From Sequoia sempervirens (Eukaryota; Streptophyta; Pinopsida; Cupressales; Cupressaceae), in NCBI GenBank assembly GCA_007258455.2, contig VDFB02193867.1, positions 532,881,071-532,945,070 on the forward strand: a stretch of DNA of 64,000 nt, read 5' to 3'. The translations under genes and the position numbers were made by a program. Below are positions 1 through 11,267 of the stretch, piece by piece. Position 1 is the first letter of the stretch. Each line of letters begins with the position of its first letter. A model generated the notes under the pieces. That model was not told the DNA's origin. It did not search any database and saw only the letters and a list, made by a program, of their open reading frames with translations.

Positions 1-756
1 AACTAAACTATAACAGAAAGGTAATGACAACAAACATAAAGGTGTAATGCAAGAAACTAAAATTTGGAAATACTGATGCAAAATTGTGAAGGGACTGATT
101 CACCATAGGTGGCAAATGAGTCCTAGGAGATAAATTTCATTTTTATTTTTTTTATTTTTTTTGTTTTCTATAAAATTTCAAATCTGTACAATGCAAGTAC
201 AAAATAGAAATGCAAATATTTGGAATGATTGAATAAAATGCAATGATGGAAGCTAAAGAATGCTTTCACTAATGCAATGTTAAAGAAACCTAAAGATGCA
301 AAATAATGCCAAATGATGAAATAATGAAGACCTAAGATGCAATTAGAAACATAAATTAGAATGATGTTATGCTCAAGAGTTAGGTTCACCAAAATGAGTC
401 GTTGATTTTTGGCTTCCTATAGACTCTCTAACTCTTCTAGGGTTTTTCACCTAAAAGGAGAGTTATGGCCAAAAATTCCAATAGTTCATTCAAATTATGT
501 TATGTTCAATGTTGTCTAATCTAAAAGAAGTAAACTAAATGCATTTCACTGATCTAAATGACTAAATATGAATGTAAGACTAAGATTTATATCTTGTTTG
601 AAAACATAGTGTTGTTTGCAAAAAATTGGATTGAATGAACAAAAATGCAAATTAACCTAAACAAAAGGCTATTTCTTACGATGTGTGCACCTGGAAAACT
701 ATAGATGACTAGAAAAAAATCTGGAAAATTGATCTAACTTGAATTTTGGTTGACTA
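1..756. other. AT-rich non-coding DNA
   Basis: No reading frame with a recognisable domain is seen on either strand. Apart from one copy of the dyad motif (91-124) and the left half of a second (757-769), the stretch is simple AT-rich sequence. It may be decayed LTR or untranslated retroelement DNA, but no boundary is visible. Confidence 0.5.
91..124. repeat. dyad-symmetric motif, copy 1
   Basis: Arms read GGACTGATT and AATGAGTCC around a short centre (CACCATAGGTGGC), so the whole is an imperfect inverted repeat of about 33 bp. The same design recurs at 757-769 plus 1564-1582 (split by a transposon), 1667-1699, 2503-2536, 11121-11154 and 11235-11267. Function unknown. Confidence 0.6.
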
Positions 757-769
757 GGACTCATTCACA
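757..769. repeat. dyad-symmetric motif, copy 2, left half (split by transposon)
   Basis: GGACTCATTCACA lies directly against the left end of the inverted-repeat transposon that starts at 770. The matching right arm (TGACTGAATCAGTCC, ending 1582) lies just beyond the right end. Removing the transposon and one CACA duplication rebuilds one motif of the family. Confidence 0.65.
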
Positions 770-1559
770 GGGTATGTGCAGGATCATGATGGGCCAAAAA
801 GTGGTAATATGATGGGTATGTGGCTGATGACTTTTTTTTACTCAAAATTGATGAAACAAAATTTTTTTTTAAAGGGGATTCTTACCTTTCCACCAATATA
901 AATTATGATTTACTTTGAATTTAATAAGTAATTATTACTAATTTTATATTCAAATTACGACTAAAGTTTTGATTGATAGACTAATCAAAAAACATCTATA
1001 GCTTTCAAACAATATCACATTTTTTGAATCCAGAATATGCATCACATTCTATGATTCACATACTATAGGATTAAAAAGAGACAAATTGAATTTCACAAAG
1101 TTTTGACCAAGTTAAGGTGGTTAGACATACAAGTTTTTTATATATATTAAAAGTTGTAATAAGAAAATCATAATTAATTATTTACATAGAAAAAAATTAC
1201 AAAAAATAGGCATCACATCAGGACATGAGTCCTCTACTTATATCTAAAATATTATAAAAAAATATTATCATTTTATTGTGGTTAGGGTCATCAGACAAAC
1301 ACCTACTTTTTTTTTCCTTGAAATTTAAGTACTACTGCATTGAAATTTCAAATTTTGACCAAATAGATTTTTTTTTTTTTGTAAAAGAACCTAGTAGTTT
1401 AGAAACTACACTCATTTTTCTACAGATTCTATTGTTACATATTTTTAAAATAATATAATAATTTATTCAAATTTTTACGTCAAGCTGCCTAACTCTGATT
1501 TTTTTGATTCTTTTGCTACTTAAGGGCCTATTTTTTCCATGATGATCCTGTACATACCC
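770..1559 (-). mobile_element. Non-autonomous inverted-repeat DNA transposon (MITE-like), copy A, 4-bp target duplication
   Basis: This 790-bp unit begins GGGTATGTGCAGGATCAT and ends with the reverse complement of GGGTATGTACAGGATCAT, giving terminal inverted repeats of about 18 bp with one mismatch. CACA is duplicated at both edges (766-769 and 1560-1563). Two further copies lie at 8299-9081 and 54693-55495 in the opposite orientation and align along their whole length, including an internal second GGGTATGTG block near the GGGCC end. No transposase ORF is present, so it must be moved in trans. The 4-bp duplication does not fit the usual plant superfamilies (TA, 3, 8 or 9-11 bp). Superfamily not assigned. 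Confidence 0.88.
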
Positions 1560-1666
1560 CACAACCTTGACTGAATCAGTCCTAGATTAGAACTTTTCTG
1601 CAAAGAATCTATTTTCTAATAGTCAAGGACCTAAAACTACATCTTACTCAAATTTTCAGCTCAAGT

Positions 1667-1699
1667 GGGACTCATTCGCCATGCATGGCAAATCAATCC
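1667..1699. repeat. dyad-symmetric motif, copy 3
   Basis: GGGACTCATTCGCC and GGCAAATCAATCC flank the centre ATGCAT. Same design as the copy at 91-124. Confidence 0.55.
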
Positions 1700-2502
1700 A
1701 ATTTCTAATTTTTGCAATCTCAAAACTTTATCCTGCACCTTGACACCTATACAATAGTTTTTGATGGAAACACAATTCTGGATCTCATAAAATTCTTGCA
1801 AAATAGCTTAAAAGTGTTTTTCTAATAGGAGGTTTTCCTTATTCAAAACCCTAGTTGGGTAATTAAACCTTTAATATAGAAAAATTTCCATAAACCCTAG
1901 CCTTAGATGTGTTAAAGACTAGGAAAATCTAAGATGTGACAAAGATCCTATTCTATTGCTCTAGAATAAGACATGCAATAATGATTAATATGATGCAAGA
2001 TATCAACCCTAGAAACCTTACAACACATGAAAAATTGGAATGAAATGACATGTAAGTGTTAAACAAACACAATGCAAACCTTAATCTAATTATAGAATGA
2101 AAATGGAAGATAGAATCAATAGGAAACCAAGTCCTTAGGTGTGATTTGGTGGCTAGTTGCACCTCTTCACCCTATATTTCTTCATGATTCACCATAGGTA
2201 TCCATCATCAAGCTCCCTTTGCAATGTTGGATCTTGACAAGAGAAGTGAGCTTCAAGACCTACAAAAACCCTAGTTTGCTGCCCTAAAACTTCAAATTTT
2301 GCTAATGAAACTTGTTGTGGAAGACTTGACTCTAGATATTGCTCTTGAAAAATGACAAAAAGATGTGTGAAATGACTTAAAATGAGTATTTATAATCAAC
2401 AAAACCTTATTTTCCTATTATTAGACCTAAGAGGCTGACATTCACCAAAAATAAAAGTTAAATTGATTAAATTCTTGCATAAATTTGAATTTTCCCTCAA
2501 AG

Positions 2503-2536
2503 GGGACTCATTCACCCAAGGTCGTGAATGGGTCCC
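2503..2536. repeat. dyad-symmetric motif, copy 4
   Basis: GGGACTCATTCAC and GTGAATGGGTCCC form arms with a single mismatch around CCAAGGTC. This is among the most symmetric copies of the family. Confidence 0.65.
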
Positions 2537-4074
2537 ACTAATTATGTTTGAAGGTGGATTGTCGAGGCATGATATAATTATATGTTGTTTGTTAGGTTTT
2601 ATGTGATTTCTTAGGTAAAATGAGCCTCTATATCAAAATTAATGGGTCTAAGGGGCCTATAAATGTTGTTTTGAAGGGGAAATTATGTAAAGGGACTTGA
2701 AAGTGGGTCCAATTATGTGTGAAATTTTCTCTTTTCTCAAGAGGATTTGATTTTCTATGACACAATACTACACTTCATGAATAATTTTCCAAACTATATT
2801 TGATGGTATTTTATATTGTATTTCATGAAATTTTGAGTCATTTCTCTTCATGAATCATATTCCAAACTATAGTTGATGTTATTTTATATTGTATTCCATG
2901 GTATTGAATTTTAGATGTGATTCTTCATTTTTTTAAAGAAAAACACTTATAACACTACTTATAAGTTCCTATTGCATTGCCATTCACACAATCTTTAATA
3001 AATAACTGAAAGGAATATTAATACATCCCTTGAACAGAAGCTAACAGTTCAACATGCATAACTTATAAATAATTGTTGATTATTTTGAGTCAGATGATAG
3101 TGAATGCAATACTGGAGAGAAAGATAGGTTGATATTATAATCAAAATTAAAGATATTATAATGTATTTTCCTTTTACCTATGTTCTAATAATCTAATTTG
3201 AAGTTGACCAGGTTTTACCCATTCCCAATCTCTTAAGTCATATCTTATTCATTTTCATCCATTTACTCACCGACCCCTTGAGCTAAGTGTTCCCAGTTGC
3301 TACATGTAGAATTCTTATAAATCTTCCCTTGTCTTATGTAGGTCATAAAATTCATTAATTCTTGTTATTTCCCTAAGTTTTGGTTTTAATATTCGCTAAA
3401 TATCATTCATGTTATAAACATAGGTAGGTGACCCCTTTTAAGTCATGTAATAAGTGAATGTGCTTATTAAAATCCTTTTTTATGCTTGGTAGGTCCCATT
3501 GACTACTTTTTATTGTTTCCCCTGCATCTCGTGGGAATGAATGAATCAAATTAAGGAGTTAGAGGGATAGTGCGGAAGCAACATCTAGACACCCTTTTGT
3601 TGGGTCCTACCACTGCTCAAAGGTGCCTGACGGAACCTACAAATTTTTTATGTTATGTCTTAAAATATTGTCACATTTTGAATAGTAGGTTGTTGTCTAA
3701 AGGCTTAGGGTTCTAATTGTTATCACTATTGAAGGGTCTTTGTGTTAGCATAGAATCCTTCCTTATGAAACCCTTAGTTCTAAATTCTTGCAAGGTTCTA
3801 ATTTGTCATTGACCTCCTGTTGGCCGTTGATGGTCACATTAAAACATCTTATGTCATTAACGGTCATGGGGTAACTGGTCCCTCGTGCCTAGGTATGAAT
3901 TTCTCATTTTATATATAAGGTTGAATTAAGGGCCCTTTTCGCCTTTACATCCTTTACATTTTATGACTTGGGAGCTTTTGAGCACCTTTTCTCATGTCGG
4001 CCTAGAGGGTACCCTTCATTAGAACAACTTGTGGGCACGTGCTTAAAATTTTTCACTGAAGTTTTGTTGGCCAC

Positions 4075-4625
4075 CTCTCTTTATCACTCATCACATATTA
4101 CTTATGAAGTGTATGTTTTGAGTCAGTGACAAGTGATGAGTAGTATTTTTTTAAGCTTCACTCATCATAGATAGTTTTGAGAGCTCTTAATATGAAGTAG
4201 TGATGGGTGATACTCTTGCCTCTCCTTATAGTGATTTTTTTTTCTTATAACCAATGGCTTTTGAGCCTTGAGTTTTGTATTAGTGATCAATGATGGCCTT
4301 CAGTCTTTCATTCTTCTTTGCATTGCTCATCATAGATGGTTATGTAATGGTAAGTTTAGAAATAGCAATGAGTGATATGATGTATCTCCTATGCTTCACA
4401 CACCGTAGATTAGTTTTGAATGTCAAGTTCTATATTAGTGATACGCAATGGAAACGTTTATTGTAATTGTTGGGATCTCTCATTGCTAATTGCTTACAAA
4501 ATGTATGAGGAGAATTAGTGATGAGCAATGGCCTTGATGCTTTCCTTTTATCGCTCATTGTGGGTGCATTCCAAAGCTTAAGTTTCAAAATAATGATGAG
4601 CAATAGGGTTGTCTATTCAAGCTTC
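4075..4625. repeat. degenerate tandem array with internal dyads
   Basis: Blocks resembling TCATTGCTCATCATAGAT alternate with blocks resembling TAGTGATGAGCAATGG roughly every 70-110 bp (for example near 4083, 4158, 4320, 4390, 4480, 4510, 4553 and 4590). The two block types are approximate reverse complements, so each unit can fold back. Spacing and sequence are eroded. No coding frame runs through it. Confidence 0.5.
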
Positions 4626-5699
4626 TTTCACTAATTTGAATATATCTTTGTATGATGTATTTTGTATCATTGATTCTCGTGTAGGTGCACATGTCTTAAT
4701 CTAGCCACCTTATCTCCTATCGTTAATGCAATCCAAAGTTTAAACTATGAATCAGTGTTGTGAAATAGAAAGGTGAATGTGATCGAGGAGTGGCCATAAA
4801 TCCAAGGGTTAAGATTTAATTGCTTGGATGCTTGCATCACTGATAGGACTAGTAAGGGATGAAATCTATTAGCGATAAGAAAAAATAAATAAAGGAAAAG
4901 GAAATGCTGCAATATCCTGAGGACATCATATAAAGAAGAAAGTAGTGAGGTGAAGTGAGAACCATTGGTATGGTTTTAAAATAAAGTAATCAATGACTAG
5001 AGTTTGAATTTGAATAGATAAATTTTAGTTTGCTTTAACTTACTATCAAACATTAATGATAGCATGCCCATTTCTTAGCCATAAAGAAGGTAGAAAACTA
5101 AGGAAAGATTTATGTAGGAGGCCACTATAGATTTAAAGGAAGGAGTTTCATGAATTGGAAAGAGACCTATGGTTCAAGTTTCCATGACCACTATGTTAAT
5201 TGATAGTGCTAGTGAAATTGGTGAGTTGGCCCAACCTCAGAGTGGGTGGCATAAATTGTTGATGTGGATAAGTCAATTTTGTCTCTTTATTTTATTTTCA
5301 TGTTTTGTAATTTTGCTGGCTGGATTTCCTATGGGGTACACTTTTTAAGTGTGTGGGAAATCTTTTGAAGCTATTATAATAGACTAATTATGCCTTTCTG
5401 AAGTGGGACCTGACCTCTACAATGAGTGAGGGTTTATTTTTCCTCATGTTTATTTTCACTACCTAAAGGATCGAGTATAAGTTAAAAAGGAATATTTGTT
5501 ATAGTGGTCTAGTGAGGTTTTGACATGTGTGCTTCCTAGCCTGATGTTTGTTTTTCTCTTTCATCTCTATAAGAAAGAATTCAAGGTTGGAAGAAATGGT
5601 TCCTTGAAAATTGAATTGACATGGTAAATTCTAGTAGGAATATAGAGCATGTTTTGCATTTTATCTTAAGTTAAGAGTTTATTGTCATGTATGTAATTT
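4626..5699. other. non-coding DNA, nothing recognised
   Basis: No supported reading frame or repeat structure. Confidence 0.4.
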
Positions 5700-6185
5700 T
5701 GATAACAATATAAAAAATACAATACAAAGTGATACCAATTTCATGGTTATAACCATCCTCTATCTATGAAGAACCTAATTCCACTTAATACATAGATAGG
5801 CCAAGAATAGGATTCTTAAAGAGAGGATTATCACATTGATCAAAAATAAATAGAGGACTGGCATTAATTGACCAATCCATCTTTTCCTAGGAAATACCAT
5901 ATGTGAGACCTCCATTTTCCTCCATATGAAAGCATGTTGTCTCATCCACTGTCTCTTTGAAGAAGAAAGCTTCATATTTAGGGACAAAAGGGGAATTTGA
6001 CACCAGATCCTTTAAATTCATTTCATAAGAGAAATATTTGTTCTTGAAGTGAAAAGGAGAGATGATCAAAATTATTTTATGTGGCATATCATCTTTATCA
6101 TCAGTAGATGAACTAAGCTCACTCTCATCATTAAATGAGGTATATAAATTGAAGGCATGATCATTGCAATGTTGATTTTGTCCTT
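5700..6185 (-). pseudogene. unrecognised decayed coding fragment
   Basis: One minus-strand frame stays readable for about 150 codons, broken only by a few TAG/TAA codons. It reads through an Asp/Ser-rich start (near 6120), then segments such as KIILIISPFHFKNKYFSYEM and CFHMEENGGLTYGIS. I do not recognise a domain. It may be the end of a retroelement ORF or a captured gene fragment. It lies back to back with the plus-strand pseudogene that starts near 6490, which could mean both belong to one old element, but this is inference. Confidence 0.35.
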
Positions 6186-6489
6186 CATTTAACTATTGCA
6201 TGTGGCCAAAAACTGTCAAATTAATATATTTAGTGGTCTGGGTGAGGAAATTTTACCTCTACATGGCATTTAGTCAAGAATTCAGAGGATAGCTTGCGAC
6301 AGACCTCAAGCTTTGCATTGTCACTTGGTTTCCATTTTCCCACATCTATAAAACGTTCCTCAATACTTATTGCTTCTAATTGAGCTCTTTCAATTCCTTG
6401 CGACACTTACCAGAGCAATGAAAGAAATGTTCATTCTTTCCTAAATAGATAGTATTTTTTTATTATGTCATGTGCATGGGAGGATGGAA

Positions 6490-9400
6490 ATATTTATGAA
6501 AGGTGTTGGCACCTTATGCACTAAATATTGTATGCCCAAGGAATGATGACCTATAGGGTTTCATTGTTGCCTTGGAAGTGAAGAATATGAGTGGTTCTTT
6601 AATTCATAATTTCTATTATCCTAAAGATGTAATTAGGAATATTCTTGATATTCATTTCCACTGAGAGAAGAAGGAAATATACCTTTCCTTTAATAAAATT
6701 GTGGAGAAGGAAAAAAGTTCAGACCCTAATTATGACCCCTACCAAATATTAAGGGTGAATTTAATAGAATCATGCATGCTCTTAAAAAAATTGAGAATGT
6801 AGTGGGTGTCTTGAGGGAAGAAAACACAATAAATGTTAGGGGGAAGGTAGTGGTAGTGGAAGAAGATCCAATAGGAACATTAGAGGAAATACCCTCTTAT
6901 TAGCAACTACCTAAGGTCGGAATATACTCCAAAAGGAAGGATGTAATAAAAAAGAAAAAATCACTTCCAACCCCTTCTACATAAGAGAGGTCAAGGGCTT
7001 CCTCTCCTATGAGATCAATGCCATCTCCTCCCAAGCTAGATTCAATAGCCATTATTTATCTAGATTCACCTCCAAGAGGTCCATCTCCATTAGAGTAGCT
7101 ACTAATCAAAAGGAAAAGGATTGAGGTAGATAGGATAGTTGATTACCCTAATATAGAGGAACATGATATCCTGGTTACCCCAGAAGAAACATAACAAGGA
7201 ATTCCTTCTCCCCATAGGGGGATTACATAAAGCTCAGGAGAAAGTATCCTTATATTTGGAAAGGATGACATAAGTAGGTTGAATAATGTAGATGACTTGA
7301 GATAGTAGGCCTGCAAGGAATTCAAGTAAGATGATTATTTTTATTGAAAGAGAAAAGAATTTAAATATTTTGTGTGGAGAGCTAAGGCTCTAGAGTATGC
7401 ATAAAATTTTGCAAAAGAGAGGTGCCTACATCTAGAACTTCCTAAGGGGGTATTCAAGGAAATGTAATGAAGGCAATGTGGAAGAATATCAAACTATCAT
7501 AGCTGAAGAAGGTAGGGAACTTATGCTAAAAAGTGGTGTATTATTGTTGCATGAGTAGGACATTGCTGATGCAATCATGTTGGACACTATAAGAGATCTA
7601 ATAGGCCCTTATTTCAAACTGATGAAGAGACAAATTGGCACTACAAGGGTCAAAATTTCATGAGAAATGGGATGCCTTGGACCTTTGGTCATTTTTGTTG
7701 GATTCAAGGAAGCCAAGAGTTGTAGAACCATATGATTTTAGTGGATAACTAATTATAAGATGAGTTTTTGATACTCCATCCAACATTGGAAGAAGCTAAA
7801 ATGACATTAAATGTTGCCAAATTCAGTAAGGCAATGGTAGAAAATGTCACTGATGATAGAGATTTATACAAAGTTAAATATAATGAAATCATTAGTGAAT
7901 ACAATAAGAGTTAAGAAAGGGTTGCAAATTTGGAGACAAAATTGGCATTGGTTAAACAATAGATGGAATAATTATGAACTCAAGGCCCATCAAGCTCAAT
8001 TTGTGTTGCACCCACTTCTCCAATAGCACATCCATCATTCTACTCCTCCTCACTAGAAAATTCTTTAGAAATAATTCCCTACAGTTTAGGAGAAGAACCA
8101 ATTGTAATAGAAGATCCGATCACATCAGATGTAGCTCCATCAAATGAGCCCACCAAGGCGCAATTATTTTTGCAAATTGATGTCTATAAAAAATAGTTCG
8201 AACAAGTTTAGGACACCATGTATCAGAATAATTCCAAGATTATTTAGACAGTTCTAGAACACGTGAATGAGAAGATTCATAGTAAATTAAATAGTGGTAG
8301 GTATGTGTAGGATCATCAGGGAAAAAATAGGCCCTTAAGTGGCAAAAATTTTAGAAAAATTAGAGTTAGGCAACATGACATAAAAATTTGAATAAGTTAT
8401 CTATATTATTTCAAAAATATGTAAGAATAGAATATGTATAAACTTGAATGTAGTTTCTACAATACTAAGTTTCTTAAAAAAATAAAATCTATTTGGTGAA
8501 AATTTGAAATTTCAATGTCGTGGCACTTAAATTTTAGGGAAAAAATAAGTAGGTATCTGTCTGACCACCTTAACCACAATAAAATGATAATTTTTATTTA
8601 TAATATTTTAGATATAAGTAGAGGATTCATGCCCCAATGTGATGCATATTTTTTTGTAATTTTTTCCAAGTAAATAGTTAATTATGAATTTTTATTACAA
8701 ATTTTAAAAATATAAAAACTCATGTCTAACCACCTTAAATTTGTCAAAAATTTATGAAATTAATTTTTCTTTTTTTTAATCCTATAGTATGTGAAGCATA
8801 GAATGTGATGCATGTTTTGGATTCAAAAATTGTGATACCATTTGAAAGCTATGGATGTTTTTCAATCAACCTATCAATCAGGAATTTAGTCATAATTTGC
8901 ATAGAAAATGAATAATAATTACTTATTAAATTCAAAGTAAATCATAATTTATATCAGTGGAAAGATGAGAATCTCCTTTAAAAACCCTTTTCATTTCATC
9001 AATTTTGGGTAAAATAATAGTCATCAGCCACATACCCATCATATTGCCACTTTTTGGCCCATCATGATCTTGCACATACCCTGGTCATTCAATTTATTGT
9101 TTGATGTTGCAAGCAATAAAACTATCTTAGAGGGATAAGGATTTATCTACCCCAATCCTAGCCAAGTTTGACAATTTGAAGCTCATTGCATTTGGGTTAG
9201 CACATCAAAAGGATAAATATCCAAGGATTGGCCCCAAATATAAATTCATTTATGGAATGAAAGAGAAGAAGTTTCAAGGGTATTTTTATCCTTTGGAGGT
9301 GAAAATAAGAGAATTGAATTAAAAATTTGAGGAGGAAGAGTTGGTGTTGTTACCTGATATTCAACACACATATGGTGAGGTAAAGCCTCTCTAGACATGG

Positions 9401-9790
9401 AAAGATCAAGTAGATACAACTATTATTTCTCAAGAATCTCTCATATGTGAGAGTGTTGACATTGATATGTTGAAAAATACTCTTGAGAAAATGTCTTTCA
9501 TCATTAGCTTCCTAGAATATTTTGAAAAAGAATCCAACTCAAAGATAGAAAAATATGATCCCTATAGAAAGAAGATGGATGAAACTATTGGATTTAATTG
9601 GCTTATTGACACATAATATGAATTGTGGAAGAATACTTTCATTGATGATTATGAGTTTCAAGTATAGGGATGGAGAAAACACCTAAGTGGTTGAGTATAG
9701 TGAAGGTTTGGCCTTAGAGATTGCAATGTATAAAAGGTGTGTTTCACCAAATTCAAGTTATGATAGGAAAAGCTGACTATTGATGATTGG
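6490..9790 (+). pseudogene. long decayed reading frame of unknown function, interrupted by a MITE-like insertion
   Basis: A plus-strand reading frame can be followed, with stops and a few frame changes, from about 6490 to 9790. Segments include a Lys/Pro/Ser-rich stretch near 6950-7070, a probable coiled coil near 7790-7960 (EEAKMTLNVAKFSKAMVENV), and a C-terminal block near 9130-9640 (for example PRIGPKYKFIYGMKEKKFQG). Many stops are TAG or TAA where Gln would fit. The inverted-repeat transposon at 8299-9081 sits inside it, and the frame before 8298 continues in register after 9085 once the insert and one TGGT copy are removed. No known domain is recognised. A retroelement-associated ORF is the likeliest origin. 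Confidence 0.5.
8299..9081 (+). mobile_element. Non-autonomous inverted-repeat DNA transposon (MITE-like), copy B, 4-bp target duplication
   Basis: A 783-bp copy of the element also found at 770-1559 and 54693-55495. The left end is AGGTATGTGTAGGATCATCA and the right end is the reverse complement of GGGTATGTGCAAGATCATGA. The target duplication is TGGT (8295-8298 and 9082-9085). It lies inside an older decayed reading frame, so it arrived after that sequence existed. No ORF of its own. Confidence 0.88.
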
Positions 9791-11120
9791 GATTATTGTT
9801 GGATGTTGATCTAGATTTTGATTTACCTTTTCATTCCTTTTGGAATTTTTTTGTCATTTTTCTAAAAAGAATAAAGATACTACAATGGTTTGATGATTAG
9901 TCACTTCAACCAATTTCCTTTTGGAAGGTGCGAGAGTCTCCACCAACTGAAAGGAAATTTTTTGTCTCAATAGGGAATATTATTTTAGTGTGTTGTAACC
10001 ATTCCTTATGGAATGACTAGTATAGTTTAACAAATGAAAATGTGACATGTGTGCATTTTTCCGTGAATCTTGGTTTTCTCCCTTGTTCTTATAAAATGGA
10101 ATTCAAGGCTATTTGTGTGGGTCTCTTTTTTGAATTCTATATCTAAAAATGAAAATAGAGAACATAGAGAAAAATAAATTTTGAGTTTGTATCTTTGGTT
10201 CTGAGTCAATCAAGTAGATTTTATAAATTGTATGGTTTCCAAGCATGTATGAATGATAATACAAATCTTACGAGTCTTTTTTCTCTCCAACTATAACATT
10301 CTATATGACTTATTAATGAAGATATGATCAATGATCATTTCATTAATTTTATTGTTATTTTGCATTGATTTATGTTTTAATCTTGGCCCTGGTTTAATGA
10401 ATTAGTTAAAATACCTTGATTAATGCATGAATTCATATAAATATTTAGTGGATCTGATAAGTAGTCATGGATTTTGAGTATTGATATGTGAATCGTAATG
10501 AAATTTCACAAAGATATGTATTTTTTGAATTAAAATCACCTTATACTTTAACTTACTGTGTTTTCACTCTCCACCCTTAGATAAGGCACTAATCTTACGG
10601 TGTTAAGTGTTTTTCTTATAGTTATTCCTCCAACTTGAGGACAAAATTTATAACCAATATTTTAATTTATTTACCTTTGTGTAGTTTGTATTGTGTGGTA
10701 TTCTTGGCTTTAGGTGTTTGATCTTTCAAAGGAATTTCTAGTTTCTTTAAAGGTTTCATCTATTTAGCATTTAAATAAGAATATATTTGTTTATCATGCA
10801 ATGTGGTATAATTGTGTAGCAATATTGTAAGATACACATTGTGGGATCACCCTCCTAGGTTTTGTAGATCCCAAACTATAGGAGGGAAGCATTTTAGCTT
10901 CCTCTCATTCGTTGTCCAATCATCTCCTAAGTATTCAAGAATTGAATCTAGAAAATTCATAGATTCTTTGTGAGATTTGCTTGGTTCTTTAAAAAACACC
11001 AATAGTATTCATACTCAATTATGCAAGAATTCTCAAAATCAAAACACTACAAGCTGACATCATATATTGGAGAATAAAATTCTGACAAAAATTTGAATTA
11101 ATTTTAATTTTGGACCACAC

Positions 11121-11154
11121 AAGACTCATTCAACCAAGATGGTTAATGAGTCCC
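11121..11154. repeat. dyad-symmetric motif, copy 5
   Basis: AAGACTCATTCAACC and GGTTAATGAGTCCC surround AAGAT. Same family as the copy at 2503-2536. Confidence 0.6.
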
Positions 11155-11234
11155 ATATGGCATAATGTATGGGGCCAAAAAACAATTTTTTTTAGAAAGG
11201 TGTAAAAATAGGATCAGGACCCAATAATCTAGGT

Positions 11235-11267
11235 GGGGCCCATTCACCCAAGGTGGTGAATGAGTCC
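11235..11267. repeat. dyad-symmetric motif, copy 6
   Basis: GGGGCCCATTCACC and GGTGAATGAGTCC surround CAAGGT. It lies 80 bp from copy 5. Confidence 0.6.

Larger units (their letters stand above)
1564..4070. other. AT-rich non-coding DNA with two dyad motifs
   Basis: No supported gene. It contains the right half of the split dyad motif (1564-1582) and complete copies at 1667-1699 and 2503-2536. The text around 1840-2400 has the look of an old LTR or leader (many short stops in all frames, ATG-poor), but I could not find a matching partner in the window. Confidence 0.45.
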
